A DNA stretch of 64,000 nucleotides from Erysipelotrichales bacterium (GCA_910576855.1 CAJTJP010000001.1:169457-233456); one strand, 5' to 3'; positions 53,254 to 62,977 are shown, counted from the stretch's first letter. Numbers and translations are program-made. Notes: generated by a model from the letters alone, not told the origin.

Positions 53254-54888
53254 ATGAAAGAAAAACACGCGTTTCAGCTAAAAATCGAATTAAAGCATAC
53301 AAGTCCTTCTGTTATCAGAACATTGGCAATTCCGCAGGATGCAACATTACAGCAGCTTCACGATTGTATCCAAATTCTATTCGGTTGGTTCGATATTCAT
53401 CCTTTCACCTTTAAACGTGACCATACTGCACAGCAATATGTACAATATATTGAGGATTGGGACGAATGTGAGGATGATGACGAGGAGGTTTACTTATCCA
53501 CTGAGGAACACTGCCTGAGTGATTGCTTCGAGGTAGGGGCTACATGGCATTATGTATATGATTTCGGTGATTGGTGGGAGCATTTGATTACGATTGAAAA
53601 AGAAATCGAACTGAATTTGCCGGGTCGATGCAAGCTGATCAGCTGGGCAGGCGACAACCTCGGTGAGGATGCCGGAGGTGTTGCCGGCTATTATGAAAAA
53701 ATGGATATATTGAAAGATCCTAAGCATGAGGAATACGATATAATCAAGCAATGGTTTGAGCGATGTCATCATGAATTTCATGCGAAGCGTGCACAGATAG
53801 AACTGATGAATCTTGATAGAGACAGCTTTGAAAATCGCCCCAACACAAGGACTGCCGAGCTGTGCAATGATATTTTTCTTGCTATTATGAGAGATACCCT
53901 GTTTCATGTAAAATACAAAAATGCAACAAGTTTATATCTATGGTTCAGTGACCATGATGATTTCAGAAATGTGTATATTTTCCGCAATGAAAAGGATTTT
54001 TTACACGGCTATTACAGCAATATTGAGCATGAAGCAATCTATCCGCTTTATTTTAACGGCTATCGTATTCGATATCCTCAATTGGTAGAGTTAGAAGAAC
54101 TGGATCTGCCGAGTGAGCTGTTGATGCCGAGGCTGTATAAATATGAAGCAGGCATCGGTGAGGTAAAGGTTTCAGCGGATGAATACGATGAAATAAAAGA
54201 AGCAGTCGTTTATATCCATGATTTGCTTGAAGATGTTTATGAGGATGATATTTTTCCCGATATCAGTGAGCAGAAAAAGGTATTTATTACAGTCGACGAC
54301 AAATCGATCGGCAGCAGAATCAGCAGCTTCAATGCGACATTGAAGCTGAGCGCAAAGCGATTGAATAAAAAGCATATCACACAGCTTAAGGATAAAAAGC
54401 ATACCAAAGAACGTATCCATTTGAATTTACTGACTGTTGCTGATATCCTACATGAAGGAAACACCAGTGAATATTATGTTGCGGCAACCGGAGATGCTAC
54501 CGGCTTTTTGCACGCTTTAAAGCATCGAGAGATAAAAAAGGTTTTGAATGAGGTGGCAGAACGATTTATCGCTTATATGGTAAGCTGCGGGATACCTAAG
54601 GCTGTTTATGTGTCTGATTACCATTTATATCTGCAGCTGGAAGCAATCTGCAAGGATCTGAAAATTAAGTTGTTCTATCAGCAATACGAGCATGAAATTC
54701 TTATGCAGCAATATGAGGAAGCGATGATGGAACAAAATCCGATGGAAGAATTCGACCAAGAGCTGTTTTATAAGATTATGGAAATGAGCGATGAAGAAAT
54801 GATGCGCTATGTTGAAGAACAGCCCGATGATAAAATGAAGCAGATATTGAAGCAAATGTTGTTTTTGAATATATTTATTAAGGAATAA
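53254..54888 (+). CDS. Plasmid pRiA4b ORF-3-like domain protein
   Basis: 544 residues. The N-terminal 180 residues match the pRiA4b ORF-3/MM3350 family: FQLKIELKHTSPSVIRTL, LHDCIQILFGWFDIHPFTF, WHYVYDFGDWWEHLITIE and GAGDNLGEDAGG-like loop. The C-terminal two thirds contain conserved aromatic-rich sequence and a Met/Glu-rich helical end (about 485-544). Function of the family is unknown. The ATG is chosen 6 nt after GGAGGT; a TTG at 53242 is inside the ribosome binding site. Ordinary host gene, not part of the ICE. Confidence 0.75.
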   Translation: MKEKHAFQLKIELKHTSPSVIRTLAIPQDATLQQLHDCIQILFGWFDIHPFTFKRDHTAQQYVQYIEDWDECEDDDEEVYLSTEEHCLSDCFEVGATWHYVYDFGDWWEHLITIEKEIELNLPGRCKLISWAGDNLGEDAGGVAGYYEKMDILKDPKHEEYDIIKQWFERCHHEFHAKRAQIELMNLDRDSFENRPNTRTAELCNDIFLAIMRDTLFHVKYKNATSLYLWFSDHDDFRNVYIFRNEKDFLHGYYSNIEHEAIYPLYFNGYRIRYPQLVELEELDLPSELLMPRLYKYEAGIGEVKVSADEYDEIKEAVVYIHDLLEDVYEDDIFPDISEQKKVFITVDDKSIGSRISSFNATLKLSAKRLNKKHITQLKDKKHTKERIHLNLLTVADILHEGNTSEYYVAATGDATGFLHALKHREIKKVLNEVAERFIAYMVSCGIPKAVYVSDYHLYLQLEAICKDLKIKLFYQQYEHEILMQQYEEAMMEQNPMEEFDQELFYKIMEMSDEEMMRYVEEQPDDKMKQILKQMLFLNIFIKE

Positions 54889-55052
54889 TAGCTTATTACA
54901 GAAGCTTGTAAAAAATAAATTGTTAAAAAACAGTTGTTTTTCAGTACCAAAATTTGGCTGAATAAATCGATGAATACGTATAGAACAAAAGCGTAAATTA
55001 TGATAAAATATAACACTGTAAAGTACGCGATAACGAAGTGGAGGCAGTGTAA

Positions 55053-56099
55053 ATGAATCAAAAAAATAAATATGATCCTTACTACCGTGAGCCTATGGAT
55101 TCTTCAGATGAACAAGTGCCGCAGAATCCTTATATACAGCAAAATACCGCGCCGAATTCATCATTTCATCCATATTCTGAGAATAATGAGATGAAGTCAG
55201 GATTTGATCCATATGATGATTTTGACGACGATGAAGATTATGATGCTTTTTCATCACGCTTTGATGAAGCCTATATGGAGGCTGAGAAAGAACCTGAAGA
55301 GGAAAAAAAGAAACATCGCTTTTTCTTTTGGCTGATATTTTTTGCAGCATTAATAGTATTCTTATATTCAGCATTTCAGCTGTTTAAAATATTAAAGGCA
55401 AATTGGGACGAAAAAAGAGAAAAGGATCGCATTATTGAAATCGGTAATATACCGGAAGATCCTGAAGCGCCCTTTACCATTAATTGGGAAGCCTTGAAAA
55501 AAGAAAATGATCAAATCAAGGCATGGATCATTGTTCCGGATACGAATATCTCCTATCCGATCGTACAGGGAACAGATAATGATTATTATTTGCATCATAC
55601 GTTCGGTAAACAGGAAAATTATGCCGGTGCAGTATTTATCGATTACCATAATAAGCCTGATTTTTCTGATAACAATACATTAATTTACGGACATAACGTA
55701 AAGCATGAAACGATGTTTTCTCAGCTCGAAAAATTTATGGATAAGCAATTTTTTCAAGATCATAAATATGTCTATTTGTTTACCGAGCAGCAGAACTATA
55801 AATGTGAGGTCGTATCGTTTGAATCCACCTATGATCGCTCTCCGTCCTATCGTTACGGAATAACCGATGCGAAAGAATGGCAGGATTATATTGATTTGGT
55901 CACGTCACCTGATTTAAACGGACATGTGCGAAGTGATGTGAAAATGGGGGTCAGCGATCGAATGGTTTCCTTATCCACCTGCTCCTATGAAATCAATGAT
56001 TCACCGAGTGATCGTCGCTATTTGATGCACTTGAAACTGGTACCGTGGATCGGTCAGTATCAAGAGGACAATTCACAAGGACCTAGCACACAGAATTAA
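55053..56099 (+). CDS. srtB: Class B sortase
   Basis: 348 residues. A long acidic, Asp/Tyr/Asn-rich cytoplasmic N-terminus (1-88) precedes one TM (about 90-110) and the sortase domain (about 130-340). Catalytic residues are His in LIYGHNVKHETMF (about 212), Cys in VSLSTCSYE (about 309) and Arg in DRRYLMH (about 320), typical of class B. It links surface proteins carrying a sorting signal to peptidoglycan. The two host adhesins and the ICE stalk protein with NTGDD-type signals are likely substrates, by proximity and the lack of another sortase here. The cytoplasmic extension is unusually long. Confidence 0.88.
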   Translation: MNQKNKYDPYYREPMDSSDEQVPQNPYIQQNTAPNSSFHPYSENNEMKSGFDPYDDFDDDEDYDAFSSRFDEAYMEAEKEPEEEKKKHRFFFWLIFFAALIVFLYSAFQLFKILKANWDEKREKDRIIEIGNIPEDPEAPFTINWEALKKENDQIKAWIIVPDTNISYPIVQGTDNDYYLHHTFGKQENYAGAVFIDYHNKPDFSDNNTLIYGHNVKHETMFSQLEKFMDKQFFQDHKYVYLFTEQQNYKCEVVSFESTYDRSPSYRYGITDAKEWQDYIDLVTSPDLNGHVRSDVKMGVSDRMVSLSTCSYEINDSPSDRRYLMHLKLVPWIGQYQEDNSQGPSTQN

Positions 56100-56115
56100 T
56101 CAAGAATGATCATGA

Positions 56116-56160
56116 ATGTCGAGAATGATGTGCAAACAGCACAGGCTCGGCATTTTTTTT
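56116..56160 (+). terminator. Intrinsic terminator after srtB
   Basis: ATGTCGAG / CTCGGCAT (one G-U) enclosing TGTGC / GCACA, followed by eight T. It separates srtB from the ftsW-murG cluster and makes the upstream ATG for ftsW at 56106 unlikely. Confidence 0.75.
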
Positions 56161-56195
56161 ACTTTTTTCACATATATATCTATGAGGTGATGCTC

Positions 56196-57281
56196 ATGCT
56201 ATCGAAAAAATGCCGAATACTGACCTGTGAAATTACTACACTGGTTATTATCGGAATCGTGATGATCGGTTCTTCATCGCGCATCTGGGCCGAGGCTAAA
56301 TTTCAAGATCCGATGTATTTTATGAAACGGCAGTTGGTGTTTGCGATAATCGGCTTATTTGTCATGGCAGGAGCGGCAAAAATAGATTTAATGAAAATTC
56401 GTCCGCATATAAAAAAGCTGTTTCTTATTTGTGTTGCTGCATTGATTTTGGTGTTGATACCCGGGCTTGGTGTGGCGCGTAACGGCAGCCGCAGCTGGTT
56501 CGGTGTCGGCAGCTTTTTGATTCAGCCCTCGGAATTTTTTAAAATCGCTGTAATCTTATATGTATCCGATTATATGGCAAAGCGCTATCGAGTAAAGAAA
56601 TTTAAAAATGATCTGCTGTTTCCTGCATTTTTAACGATGCTGGGCTTTGGCTTGATATTGCTTCAGCCGGATTTCGGCAGCGGTATTGTAATGGTTTGCA
56701 GCATCGTAGTTATCGTTTTGGCTGCAGATTCTCCGATAAAATATTTTGTCAGAATCGGGATGCTCGGAGCTGCGGGACTCGGCGGCTTGATCTTATCGGC
56801 TCCTTATCGATTGGCGCGTATTACCTCGTTTATCAATCCATGGGAGGATCCCTTAGGGGCAGGATTTCAAATCATTCAGTCACTGTTTGCAATCGCACCG
56901 GGCGGAATCTTGGGTGTCGGCTTTGATCAAAGCATGCAGAAGCATTTTTATCTGCCGGAGCCGCAGACGGATTTTATCTTTGCGATCTTTGCGGAGGAAT
57001 TCGGCTTCATCGGCTGTGTGCTGTTGATCACGCTGTTTTTACTGGTCATCTATGAGGGAGTTAAGATTGCGCTGCATTGTCATGATGTCTATCTGTGCTA
57101 TGTAGCAATCGGCTTGACTTCATTATTTGCGATTCAAGTCATGATCAATCTCGGTGTCGTAGTCGGATTATTCCCGGTAACCGGTATTACTCTGCCCTTT
57201 ATTTCCTACGGCGGAAGCTCGCTGTTAGTTATGATGGGTTCGATGGGACTGCTGATGAGCATCGCGAATCACAATGCGTAA
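56196..57281 (+). CDS. ftsW: FtsW/RodA/SpoVE-family peptidoglycan polymerase
   Basis: 361 residues with about ten TM segments. Family hallmarks: NGSRSWFGVGSFLIQPSEF (about 103-121), LLQPDFGSG (about 157) and PFISYGGSSLL near the end (about 334). It polymerises lipid II glycan with a partner class B PBP at the septum. Its position before murG, murB and divIB supports the division-specific FtsW role. The ATG at 56196 is 5 nt after GAGGTGA; upstream ATGs overlap the srtB terminator or sit in the Shine-Dalgarno. Conserved with its neighbours. Confidence 0.85.
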   Translation: MLSKKCRILTCEITTLVIIGIVMIGSSSRIWAEAKFQDPMYFMKRQLVFAIIGLFVMAGAAKIDLMKIRPHIKKLFLICVAALILVLIPGLGVARNGSRSWFGVGSFLIQPSEFFKIAVILYVSDYMAKRYRVKKFKNDLLFPAFLTMLGFGLILLQPDFGSGIVMVCSIVVIVLAADSPIKYFVRIGMLGAAGLGGLILSAPYRLARITSFINPWEDPLGAGFQIIQSLFAIAPGGILGVGFDQSMQKHFYLPEPQTDFIFAIFAEEFGFIGCVLLITLFLLVIYEGVKIALHCHDVYLCYVAIGLTSLFAIQVMINLGVVVGLFPVTGITLPFISYGGSSLLVMMGSMGLLMSIANHNA

Positions 57282-57357
57282 AAAAATATGGATTCATGGG
57301 AAAAGACTAGGCTTAAACGGTACAGTCATGGTATAATAAATAATAAGGAGTGATCAG

Positions 57358-58434
57358 ATGCGATTATTGCTTGCGACCGGCGGAACCGGCGGACATATTT
57401 ATCCTGCGATGGCATTGGCAGAAGCAGCGAAAAAACGCTATCAAGATATTGAAATACTATTTGTCGGCAACGACGATCGAATGGAAGCAACGCTGATTCC
57501 GGAGGCGGGCTATGCGTTTCATGCCCTTCATACAAGCGGTTTGACCGGCGGTATTTTGCATAAGCTGAAGGCAGTGGAGCAAATGCTGAAGGCAAAGCAT
57601 CAGGCGATGGAGCTGATGAAGCAGTGGAAGCCGGATATCGTTGTTGGCTTCGGCGGATATGTCAGTGCTCCCGTCATTCTGGCGGCGCATCGTTTGCATA
57701 TTCCGACGCTGATTCATGAACAAAATTCGGTTGCGGGTGCCAGCAATAAGCTTGCGGCAAGAAGTGCTGACGGTATCGTGATCTGCTATGAACGCCTGTT
57801 TGAAACATTTCCGAAACATAAAACGCGCTTACTCGGTAATCCGCGTGCAACGAGCGCTTTGCAGGTATCCTTTCAGGAGGAATATTTCAAGGAACTCGGA
57901 TTGAATAAGGCTCAGCCATTGATATTAGTGGTAATGGGCTCGCTTGGCTCAACCAGCATCAATGAAATCATGTGTGAGGCCTTGCCACAGGTCAATCAGA
58001 ACTATCAGATTCTGTTTGTTACCGGTAAAAATAATAAGGAAACAGTCATGAAGCAGTTGCCTAAACAAGCAAATCTGCATGTCGTTGACTATGTGCGGCA
58101 ATTAGAAATTATGGAACAGGTAGACTTGATTATCTGTCGAGCCGGTGCTACGACAGCTGCTGAAATAACAGCTTTGGGTGTGCCGGCAATCATTGTCCCA
58201 TCACCCTATGTTGCCCATAATCATCAGTTTTACAATGCCAATGTGCTAAAGGAGCGCAAGGCAGCCTTTATGATTGAGGAAAAAGAGCTGACAAAGGAAA
58301 AGCTGATTTCTCAAATTGATGTGATAATGAAAAATTCTGCTTTACAAAATGAGATGCGTCAAGCGATGCGCTGTTTAGGCTTTCCTAATGCAAGCGAAGA
58401 TATCCTTGACTGGATTGATGAAATGAAAAGGTGA
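57358..58434 (+). CDS. murG: UDP-N-acetylglucosamine-lipid I N-acetylglucosaminyltransferase
   Basis: 358 residues, GT-B fold. The glycine-rich GGTGGHIYPAMA loop is at about 8-19, with VGFGGYVSAPV (about 98), HEQNSVAGASNK (about 120) and the donor-binding CRAGATTAAEITALGVP (about 260-276). It adds GlcNAc to lipid I to make lipid II at the inner membrane face. Preceded by AAGGAG; a TATAAT-like box near 57331. The stop overlaps the murB start region. Confidence 0.95.
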   Translation: MRLLLATGGTGGHIYPAMALAEAAKKRYQDIEILFVGNDDRMEATLIPEAGYAFHALHTSGLTGGILHKLKAVEQMLKAKHQAMELMKQWKPDIVVGFGGYVSAPVILAAHRLHIPTLIHEQNSVAGASNKLAARSADGIVICYERLFETFPKHKTRLLGNPRATSALQVSFQEEYFKELGLNKAQPLILVVMGSLGSTSINEIMCEALPQVNQNYQILFVTGKNNKETVMKQLPKQANLHVVDYVRQLEIMEQVDLIICRAGATTAAEITALGVPAIIVPSPYVAHNHQFYNANVLKERKAAFMIEEKELTKEKLISQIDVIMKNSALQNEMRQAMRCLGFPNASEDILDWIDEMKR

Positions 58435-58439
58435 ATGCC

Positions 58440-59342
58440 ATGAATATAGAAGAACAATTATCGGCCTACGGTGACGTAGAATGTAACGAACCGCTGGCAA
58501 AGCACACAACATTTCGCATCGGCGGTAGCTGTGCATATTTTGTCTATCCTAAAAATGAAATATGCTTGATTCGGATTATTACGATCTGTCAAAGCAATCG
58601 GCTTCCATACCGTATTTTCGGCAAGGGAAGTAATCTGCTTTGCAGTGATGATCGCTATGAGGGTGTAATACTATGCTTGGATCGTTATATGAATGAGATT
58701 TATTTTGAGCATGACGGTTGCTGTGTTGCACAGGCCGGCTGCAGTATTATATTACTGGCACATGAAGCGATGAAGCGCTCCTTTACCGGCTTGGAATTTG
58801 CCAGTGGGATCCCTGGAACCTTAGGAGGTGCCCTGTATATGAATGCAGGAGCCTATCGCTGTGCAATCGCTGATGTACTCAAAGAAGTATATGTATATAA
58901 GGATCATGCGTGTGTTTGGATGGATATTGAAGAACTGGACTACGGTTATCGACATTCACGCTTTCAAAGTGAACGTGACTGGATCATCTTGGCCGGCCGA
59001 TTGCAGCTTGAAAAGGGCGATCAAAGTGAAATTATGGCCTTGATGGATTCTCGGCGTCAACGGCGAATGGATACACAGCCGTTAGATAAGCCGAGTGCCG
59101 GCAGCATGTTTCGCAACCCTGATAATGCTTCGGCATGGGAACTGATCGATCAAATCGGTTATCGCGGCAAAATAATCGGCGGTGCAGCTGTTTCCGCCAA
59201 ACATCCTAACTTTATCGTGAATGAAAATCAAGCCAGTGCCGAAGATGTCATGCAGTTGATTACGGAAATTCAGAATCAGATTAAGGAACGATTCGGTATT
59301 GAACTGCACACAGAAGTGGAGCGATTTAATTGGAAGATTTAA
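58440..59342 (+). CDS. murB: UDP-N-acetylenolpyruvoylglucosamine reductase
   Basis: 300 residues. The FAD-binding N-terminal domain has HTTFRIGGSCAYF (about 20-32) and GKGSNLLCSDD (about 61-71). The second domain has FASGIPGTLGGALYMNAGAY (about 119-138), RHSRFQ (type I loop) and PSAGSMFRNP with the catalytic Ser/Glu region near 215-285. It reduces enolpyruvyl-UDP-GlcNAc to UDP-MurNAc. Start at ATG 58440, though GTG at 58431 overlapping the murG stop is possible. It overlaps divIB by 13 bp. Confidence 0.93.
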   Translation: MNIEEQLSAYGDVECNEPLAKHTTFRIGGSCAYFVYPKNEICLIRIITICQSNRLPYRIFGKGSNLLCSDDRYEGVILCLDRYMNEIYFEHDGCCVAQAGCSIILLAHEAMKRSFTGLEFASGIPGTLGGALYMNAGAYRCAIADVLKEVYVYKDHACVWMDIEELDYGYRHSRFQSERDWIILAGRLQLEKGDQSEIMALMDSRRQRRMDTQPLDKPSAGSMFRNPDNASAWELIDQIGYRGKIIGGAAVSAKHPNFIVNENQASAEDVMQLITEIQNQIKERFGIELHTEVERFNWKI

Positions 59343-60121
59343 AGGATATTCTCTATGATGATGTTGAACAAAAATTCATAGAGCTTCAGGATAAAAAGAA
59401 AAAGCGCAAAATACGCTGGCGCAGAGTAAAAAATATTGTGATTCTTACCGTGCTTGTGATAGGAACCGTTTATTTTGCCTCAGACTACTCAAAGGTAAAA
59501 TCCTTAAGTGTCTCGGGGAATACATATTATACAGATAAGGATATCCTGCATATGGCAGATTTATCCTATGAAACACGCTATGTGATTATGCCGAAATTCA
59601 TGATTCAATGGAATTTAGGCAAATATGATTTGATTGACAGTGTTGACGTTATTAAAAATCTGCAGGGAGCGATTCAGCTTGAGGTCCATGAAAAAAAGAT
59701 ATTGGGCAGTATCACGGACAAGGACGGAAAAACCTATGTGATCGTATGCGGAAAAGAAAAACAGCCGTTTGAAAAATATGAGGTAGATGAGGATCATATG
59801 GCTTCACTGGTGCATTATCCCAAGCTGGGTAATTTCGATGATGAAAATATGCAGAAGCTGGTGGATGCCTTTACATTAAACAAACGTGAGGTAAGTGCCG
59901 AGCTGATTGCAATGATATCTGAGATTCAGCCTTACTCACGAAGCTATGATAAGCATATGGTAAAGCTTGTAATGCAGGACGGAAACACATTGTATTCCGC
60001 CTATGACGGAATTCCGCTGTTGAACGACTATAAACAGGTCTTGCGCTCCTCCGGTAAATCTCATGTATGCCTGGAGCTGGATGAAACCAATGCCAGTATC
60101 TATGAGCGTGAGTGCAAATAA
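59330..60121 (+). CDS. divIB: Division protein FtsQ/DivIB
   Basis: 263 residues, TTG start inside the murB end. A charged cytoplasmic N-terminus ends in KKKKRKIRWRR, followed by one TM (about 34-51). A POTRA domain (about 52-122; SVSGNTYYTDKDI) and a C-terminal beta domain follow. It scaffolds the septal FtsL-FtsB complex. The position in a dcw-type cluster agrees with this. The TTG start is supported by GGAGCG upstream and by overlap coupling. Confidence 0.85.
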   Translation: MEDLKDILYDDVEQKFIELQDKKKKRKIRWRRVKNIVILTVLVIGTVYFASDYSKVKSLSVSGNTYYTDKDILHMADLSYETRYVIMPKFMIQWNLGKYDLIDSVDVIKNLQGAIQLEVHEKKILGSITDKDGKTYVIVCGKEKQPFEKYEVDEDHMASLVHYPKLGNFDDENMQKLVDAFTLNKREVSAELIAMISEIQPYSRSYDKHMVKLVMQDGNTLYSAYDGIPLLNDYKQVLRSSGKSHVCLELDETNASIYERECK

Positions 60122-60151
60122 GACGGCATCAAGGATAATGCGCTAAATCAT

Positions 60152-60181
60152 TTGCTTTATTGAGCATAAATGGAGTATAAT
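60152..60181 (+). promoter_or_regulatory. Promoter for asp23-fakA
   Basis: TTGCTT (60152-60157), 18-nt spacer, TATAAT (60176-60181), followed by AGGAGG and ATG at 60205. A short leader of about 17 nt. Confidence 0.5.
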
Positions 60182-60204
60182 AAATAAGATATAGGAGGAA
60201 TATT

Positions 60205-60564
60205 ATGTCAATTTCAAAAAGCACACAGTATGGAAATATCAACATTTCGATTGATGCCATTGCTTCTTTAGCCGGTGGCTTGGTTAGTGAATGTTACGGC
60301 GTTGTCGGAATGGCTTCGCAAAAAATCGTAAAGGACGGTATTGCGGAATTATTGAAAAAAGAGAATTATTCCCGCGGTGTTGTTGTCAGAGAAAATGAGG
60401 GACAATTAGAACTTGACTTATATATCATAGTATCTCATGGTATTAAAATCTCTGAGGTAGTGAACGAAGTACAAAAGAAAGTGAAATATATGATGGAAAA
60501 ATCGCTTGAACTGGATTTTAATATTATTAATGTCTATGTTCAGGGTGTTAAGGCCATGAAATAG
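60205..60564 (+). CDS. Asp23/Gls24 family envelope protein (YloU-like)
   Basis: 119 residues. Asp23 domain pattern: YGNINISIDAIASLAGGLVSECYGVVGMA, later DLYIIVSHGIKISEVVNEVQKKVK. Small cytoplasmic or membrane-associated envelope-stress family protein. It lies directly before fakA, the same pairing as yloU-yloV in Bacillus. TATAGGAGGAA precedes the ATG. Confidence 0.85.
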   Translation: MSISKSTQYGNINISIDAIASLAGGLVSECYGVVGMASQKIVKDGIAELLKKENYSRGVVVRENEGQLELDLYIIVSHGIKISEVVNEVQKKVKYMMEKSLELDFNIINVYVQGVKAMK

Positions 60565-60575
60565 GAGTAATGATT

Positions 60576-62198
60576 ATGATCAATGGACTATTGTTTAAGC
60601 AGATGCTGGAAAGCGGTGCGAATAATTTAACAAATAAGTTTCCGGAAATTGATGCATTGAATGTATTTCCGGTGCCTGACGGAGATACCGGAACGAATAT
60701 GTCATTAACCTTCAATGCCGGAGTAAAGGACGCTTTATCCTGCGGCAGTGAAAATGTTTGTGAAATTGCTAAGGTGTTATCGAAGGGCTTATTGATGGGA
60801 GCGCGCGGTAATTCCGGAGTAATCACCTCACAGATCTTCAGAGGCTTGGCGCAGGGGGTTGAAGGCATGAATGAAATCAACGGCTTTCAGCTGGCCAACG
60901 CACTTGTGAACGGTTCAAGAGTAGCATATAAAGCGGTAATGCGCCCGGTCGAAGGTACGATCTTAACGGTTGTGCGTGAGGCCGCTGACTATACGTATGC
61001 GTTTGCATCACAAACTGCGGATGTAAGCTGTGAAGCGGTTATGGATAAAATGGTGGAGGAAGCGATTGAATCATTGAAACGCACTCCCGAGCTTTTACCG
61101 GTATTGAAGGAGGTCGGTGTCGTTGACAGCGGCGGTGCCGGTTTGGTTACGATTCTGCAGGGCTTCGCATCGGCTATCAAAGGAACGGTGATCGAGCTTT
61201 CCAAACAGCAGGGCGACAGCGAGGTTGCTGGTGCGGCATTAGAAAGTGAAGAGTTTGGTTATTGTACTGAATTCATTGTGCGTTTGGATGATACAGCGCG
61301 TATGAGCTTTCAGGAACATGTATTAAGAGATGCGTTGGCAAATATCGGTAACTCTATCGTATGCGTACAGGATGAAGATATCGTTAAGGTTCATGTTCAT
61401 ACGCTGACACCGGGCGAAGCCTTGAATTTAGGACAACGCTACGGAGAATTCGTGAAATTGAAAATTGAAAACATGCAGGAGCAGCATGAAAATATAATGA
61501 CGAATGCCGCAAAGGCAGAAAAGGAAGCCGATAAGCCAAAAGCAAAATATGCCTTGATTACGGTTGCGGCCGGTGAAGGCTTGGCACAGATGTTCAAAGA
61601 GCTTCGAGTTGATCATGTCATCAGCGGTGGACAGACAATGAATCCTTCTACCGAGGATTTTGTGGAGGCCATCAAAAAGGTAAATGCCGAGAATGTAATC
61701 CTGCTTCCGAATAACTCTAATATTGTGTTGGCGGCTCAGCAGGCGGCTGATGTGATGGAAGATTATAATGTCCACGTGATTCCGACTAAAACGATTCCTC
61801 AGGGACTTTCCGCATGTATTATGTTTAATCCTGATGTGGAATTTGATATCAATTTAGCAGAGATGAATGATGCGATCACACTGGTGAAAACCGGACAGGT
61901 TACGTATGCGATCAAGGATACGACCTTTGAGGGGATGGAAATCAAAGCCGGTGATTATATGGGCATCAAAGAAAAAGATATCATTATTTCGACAAAGGAT
62001 AAATTAGAGGCTACTAAAAAGTTGTTGGATGCTTTGGTGGATGCGGACAGTGAGATAGTGACATTGATTTACGGCGAGGGTGTTGATGAAGCACAGGCGC
62101 AGGAAATTGTACAATATATCGATGATACTTATGGCATAGAGGTAGAAGTAAATAACGGACAACAGCCTGTATACTCCTTTATCATCGGTGTAGAATAG
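60576..62198 (+). CDS. fakA: DAK1/DegV-associated fatty acid kinase subunit FakA (YloV)
   Basis: 540 residues. N-terminal DhaL-type nucleotide-binding domain (about 1-200) with FPVPDGDTGTNM (about 32-43; the Asp residues bind Mg-ATP) and GARGNSGVITSQIF (about 72-85). A middle domain and a C-terminal DegV-interacting part follow. It phosphorylates fatty acids presented by FakB for use in phospholipid synthesis. ATG 60576 is preferred to 60570 because AGGAG at 60563-60567 is too close to the latter. Terminator follows at 62218. Confidence 0.88.
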   Translation: MINGLLFKQMLESGANNLTNKFPEIDALNVFPVPDGDTGTNMSLTFNAGVKDALSCGSENVCEIAKVLSKGLLMGARGNSGVITSQIFRGLAQGVEGMNEINGFQLANALVNGSRVAYKAVMRPVEGTILTVVREAADYTYAFASQTADVSCEAVMDKMVEEAIESLKRTPELLPVLKEVGVVDSGGAGLVTILQGFASAIKGTVIELSKQQGDSEVAGAALESEEFGYCTEFIVRLDDTARMSFQEHVLRDALANIGNSIVCVQDEDIVKVHVHTLTPGEALNLGQRYGEFVKLKIENMQEQHENIMTNAAKAEKEADKPKAKYALITVAAGEGLAQMFKELRVDHVISGGQTMNPSTEDFVEAIKKVNAENVILLPNNSNIVLAAQQAADVMEDYNVHVIPTKTIPQGLSACIMFNPDVEFDINLAEMNDAITLVKTGQVTYAIKDTTFEGMEIKAGDYMGIKEKDIIISTKDKLEATKKLLDALVDADSEIVTLIYGEGVDEAQAQEIVQYIDDTYGIEVEVNNGQQPVYSFIIGVE

Positions 62199-62217
62199 CA
62201 TATTTGATTTGTTGAAT

Positions 62218-62256
62218 AAGGTGTAATAGGAAAGTTAATACCTATTGCACTTTTAT
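62218..62256 (+). terminator. Intrinsic terminator after fakA
   Basis: GTGTAATAGG / CCTATTGCAC (one G-U), then TTTTATTAT. The remaining gap to 62521 holds a TATAAT at 62347-62352 with TATACA 17 nt upstream as a possible spx promoter, and an A/G-rich leader. Confidence 0.75.
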
Positions 62257-62521
62257 TATAGCTGTTGAAATATAAGGGAAGCACTTTTGTATGATTCAAT
62301 TCAGTATTTCTTTCGCTCAATCATATACAAGGACAGAAAAATGCTATATAATTAAAACGGCTTTTATAAATACGCTGATAGATAAAATTGTGATGCTAAA
62401 TCAATAAGAAAAAGAAGCATTTCTCAGAAGCAAGCATCAACCATTCAGCTGATAACAAGTATTTAAGTGATGCGCAATAGCTAAGGGAAGCAAAAAAGCG
62501 AATCCGGATAGGAGATATATT

Positions 62522-62977
62522 ATGATTATACTTTATACATCACCGGGATGTGCCAGCTGCCGCAAGGCGAAGCAATGGCTCAAGGATAATGAAATGGAAT
62601 ATGTAGAAAAGAATATATTCAATACATTACTGAAAGAGAATGAAATCAAGTATTTATTGCAGCGAAGTGAAAACGGAACAGAGGATATCATATCCACAAG
62701 ATCAAAGGCTTTCCAAGCGCTAGAGCGAAGCTTAGATGATTTGTCAATAGCTGAGCTGGTAGATTTTATTCAGCAAAATCCTTCCGTTTTAAAGCGACCC
62801 ATTATTGTGAATGAGCAAAGCTTTGTGGTTGGATATGATGACGATGAAATCACCGCATTCGTTCCGAGCCATTTGCGTGCTTTAAGTGTACAGGCTTGCG
62901 GACGGCATTGTCCGAATTATCCGATTTGCGGAGGATTGCGGCAAGAAAATGACGAGTTGAGTGATGAAGTGCTGTGA
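62522..62977 (+). CDS. spx: Spx/ArsC-family redox regulator
   Basis: 151 residues. Thioredoxin-like fold with the redox switch C10-A-S-C13 (SPGCASCRKAKQWL), RSENGTEDIISTRSKAFQ (about 48-65) and KRPIIVNEQSFVVGYDDDEI (about 91-110). The CxxC and RPI loop favour Spx over arsenate reductase. A C-terminal extension ACGRHCPNYPICG adds three cysteines, unusual for Spx and possibly a metal site. Spx binds the RNA polymerase alpha C-terminal domain under disulfide stress. AGGAG precedes the ATG. Confidence 0.8.
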   Translation: MIILYTSPGCASCRKAKQWLKDNEMEYVEKNIFNTLLKENEIKYLLQRSENGTEDIISTRSKAFQALERSLDDLSIAELVDFIQQNPSVLKRPIIVNEQSFVVGYDDDEITAFVPSHLRALSVQACGRHCPNYPICGGLRQENDELSDEVL

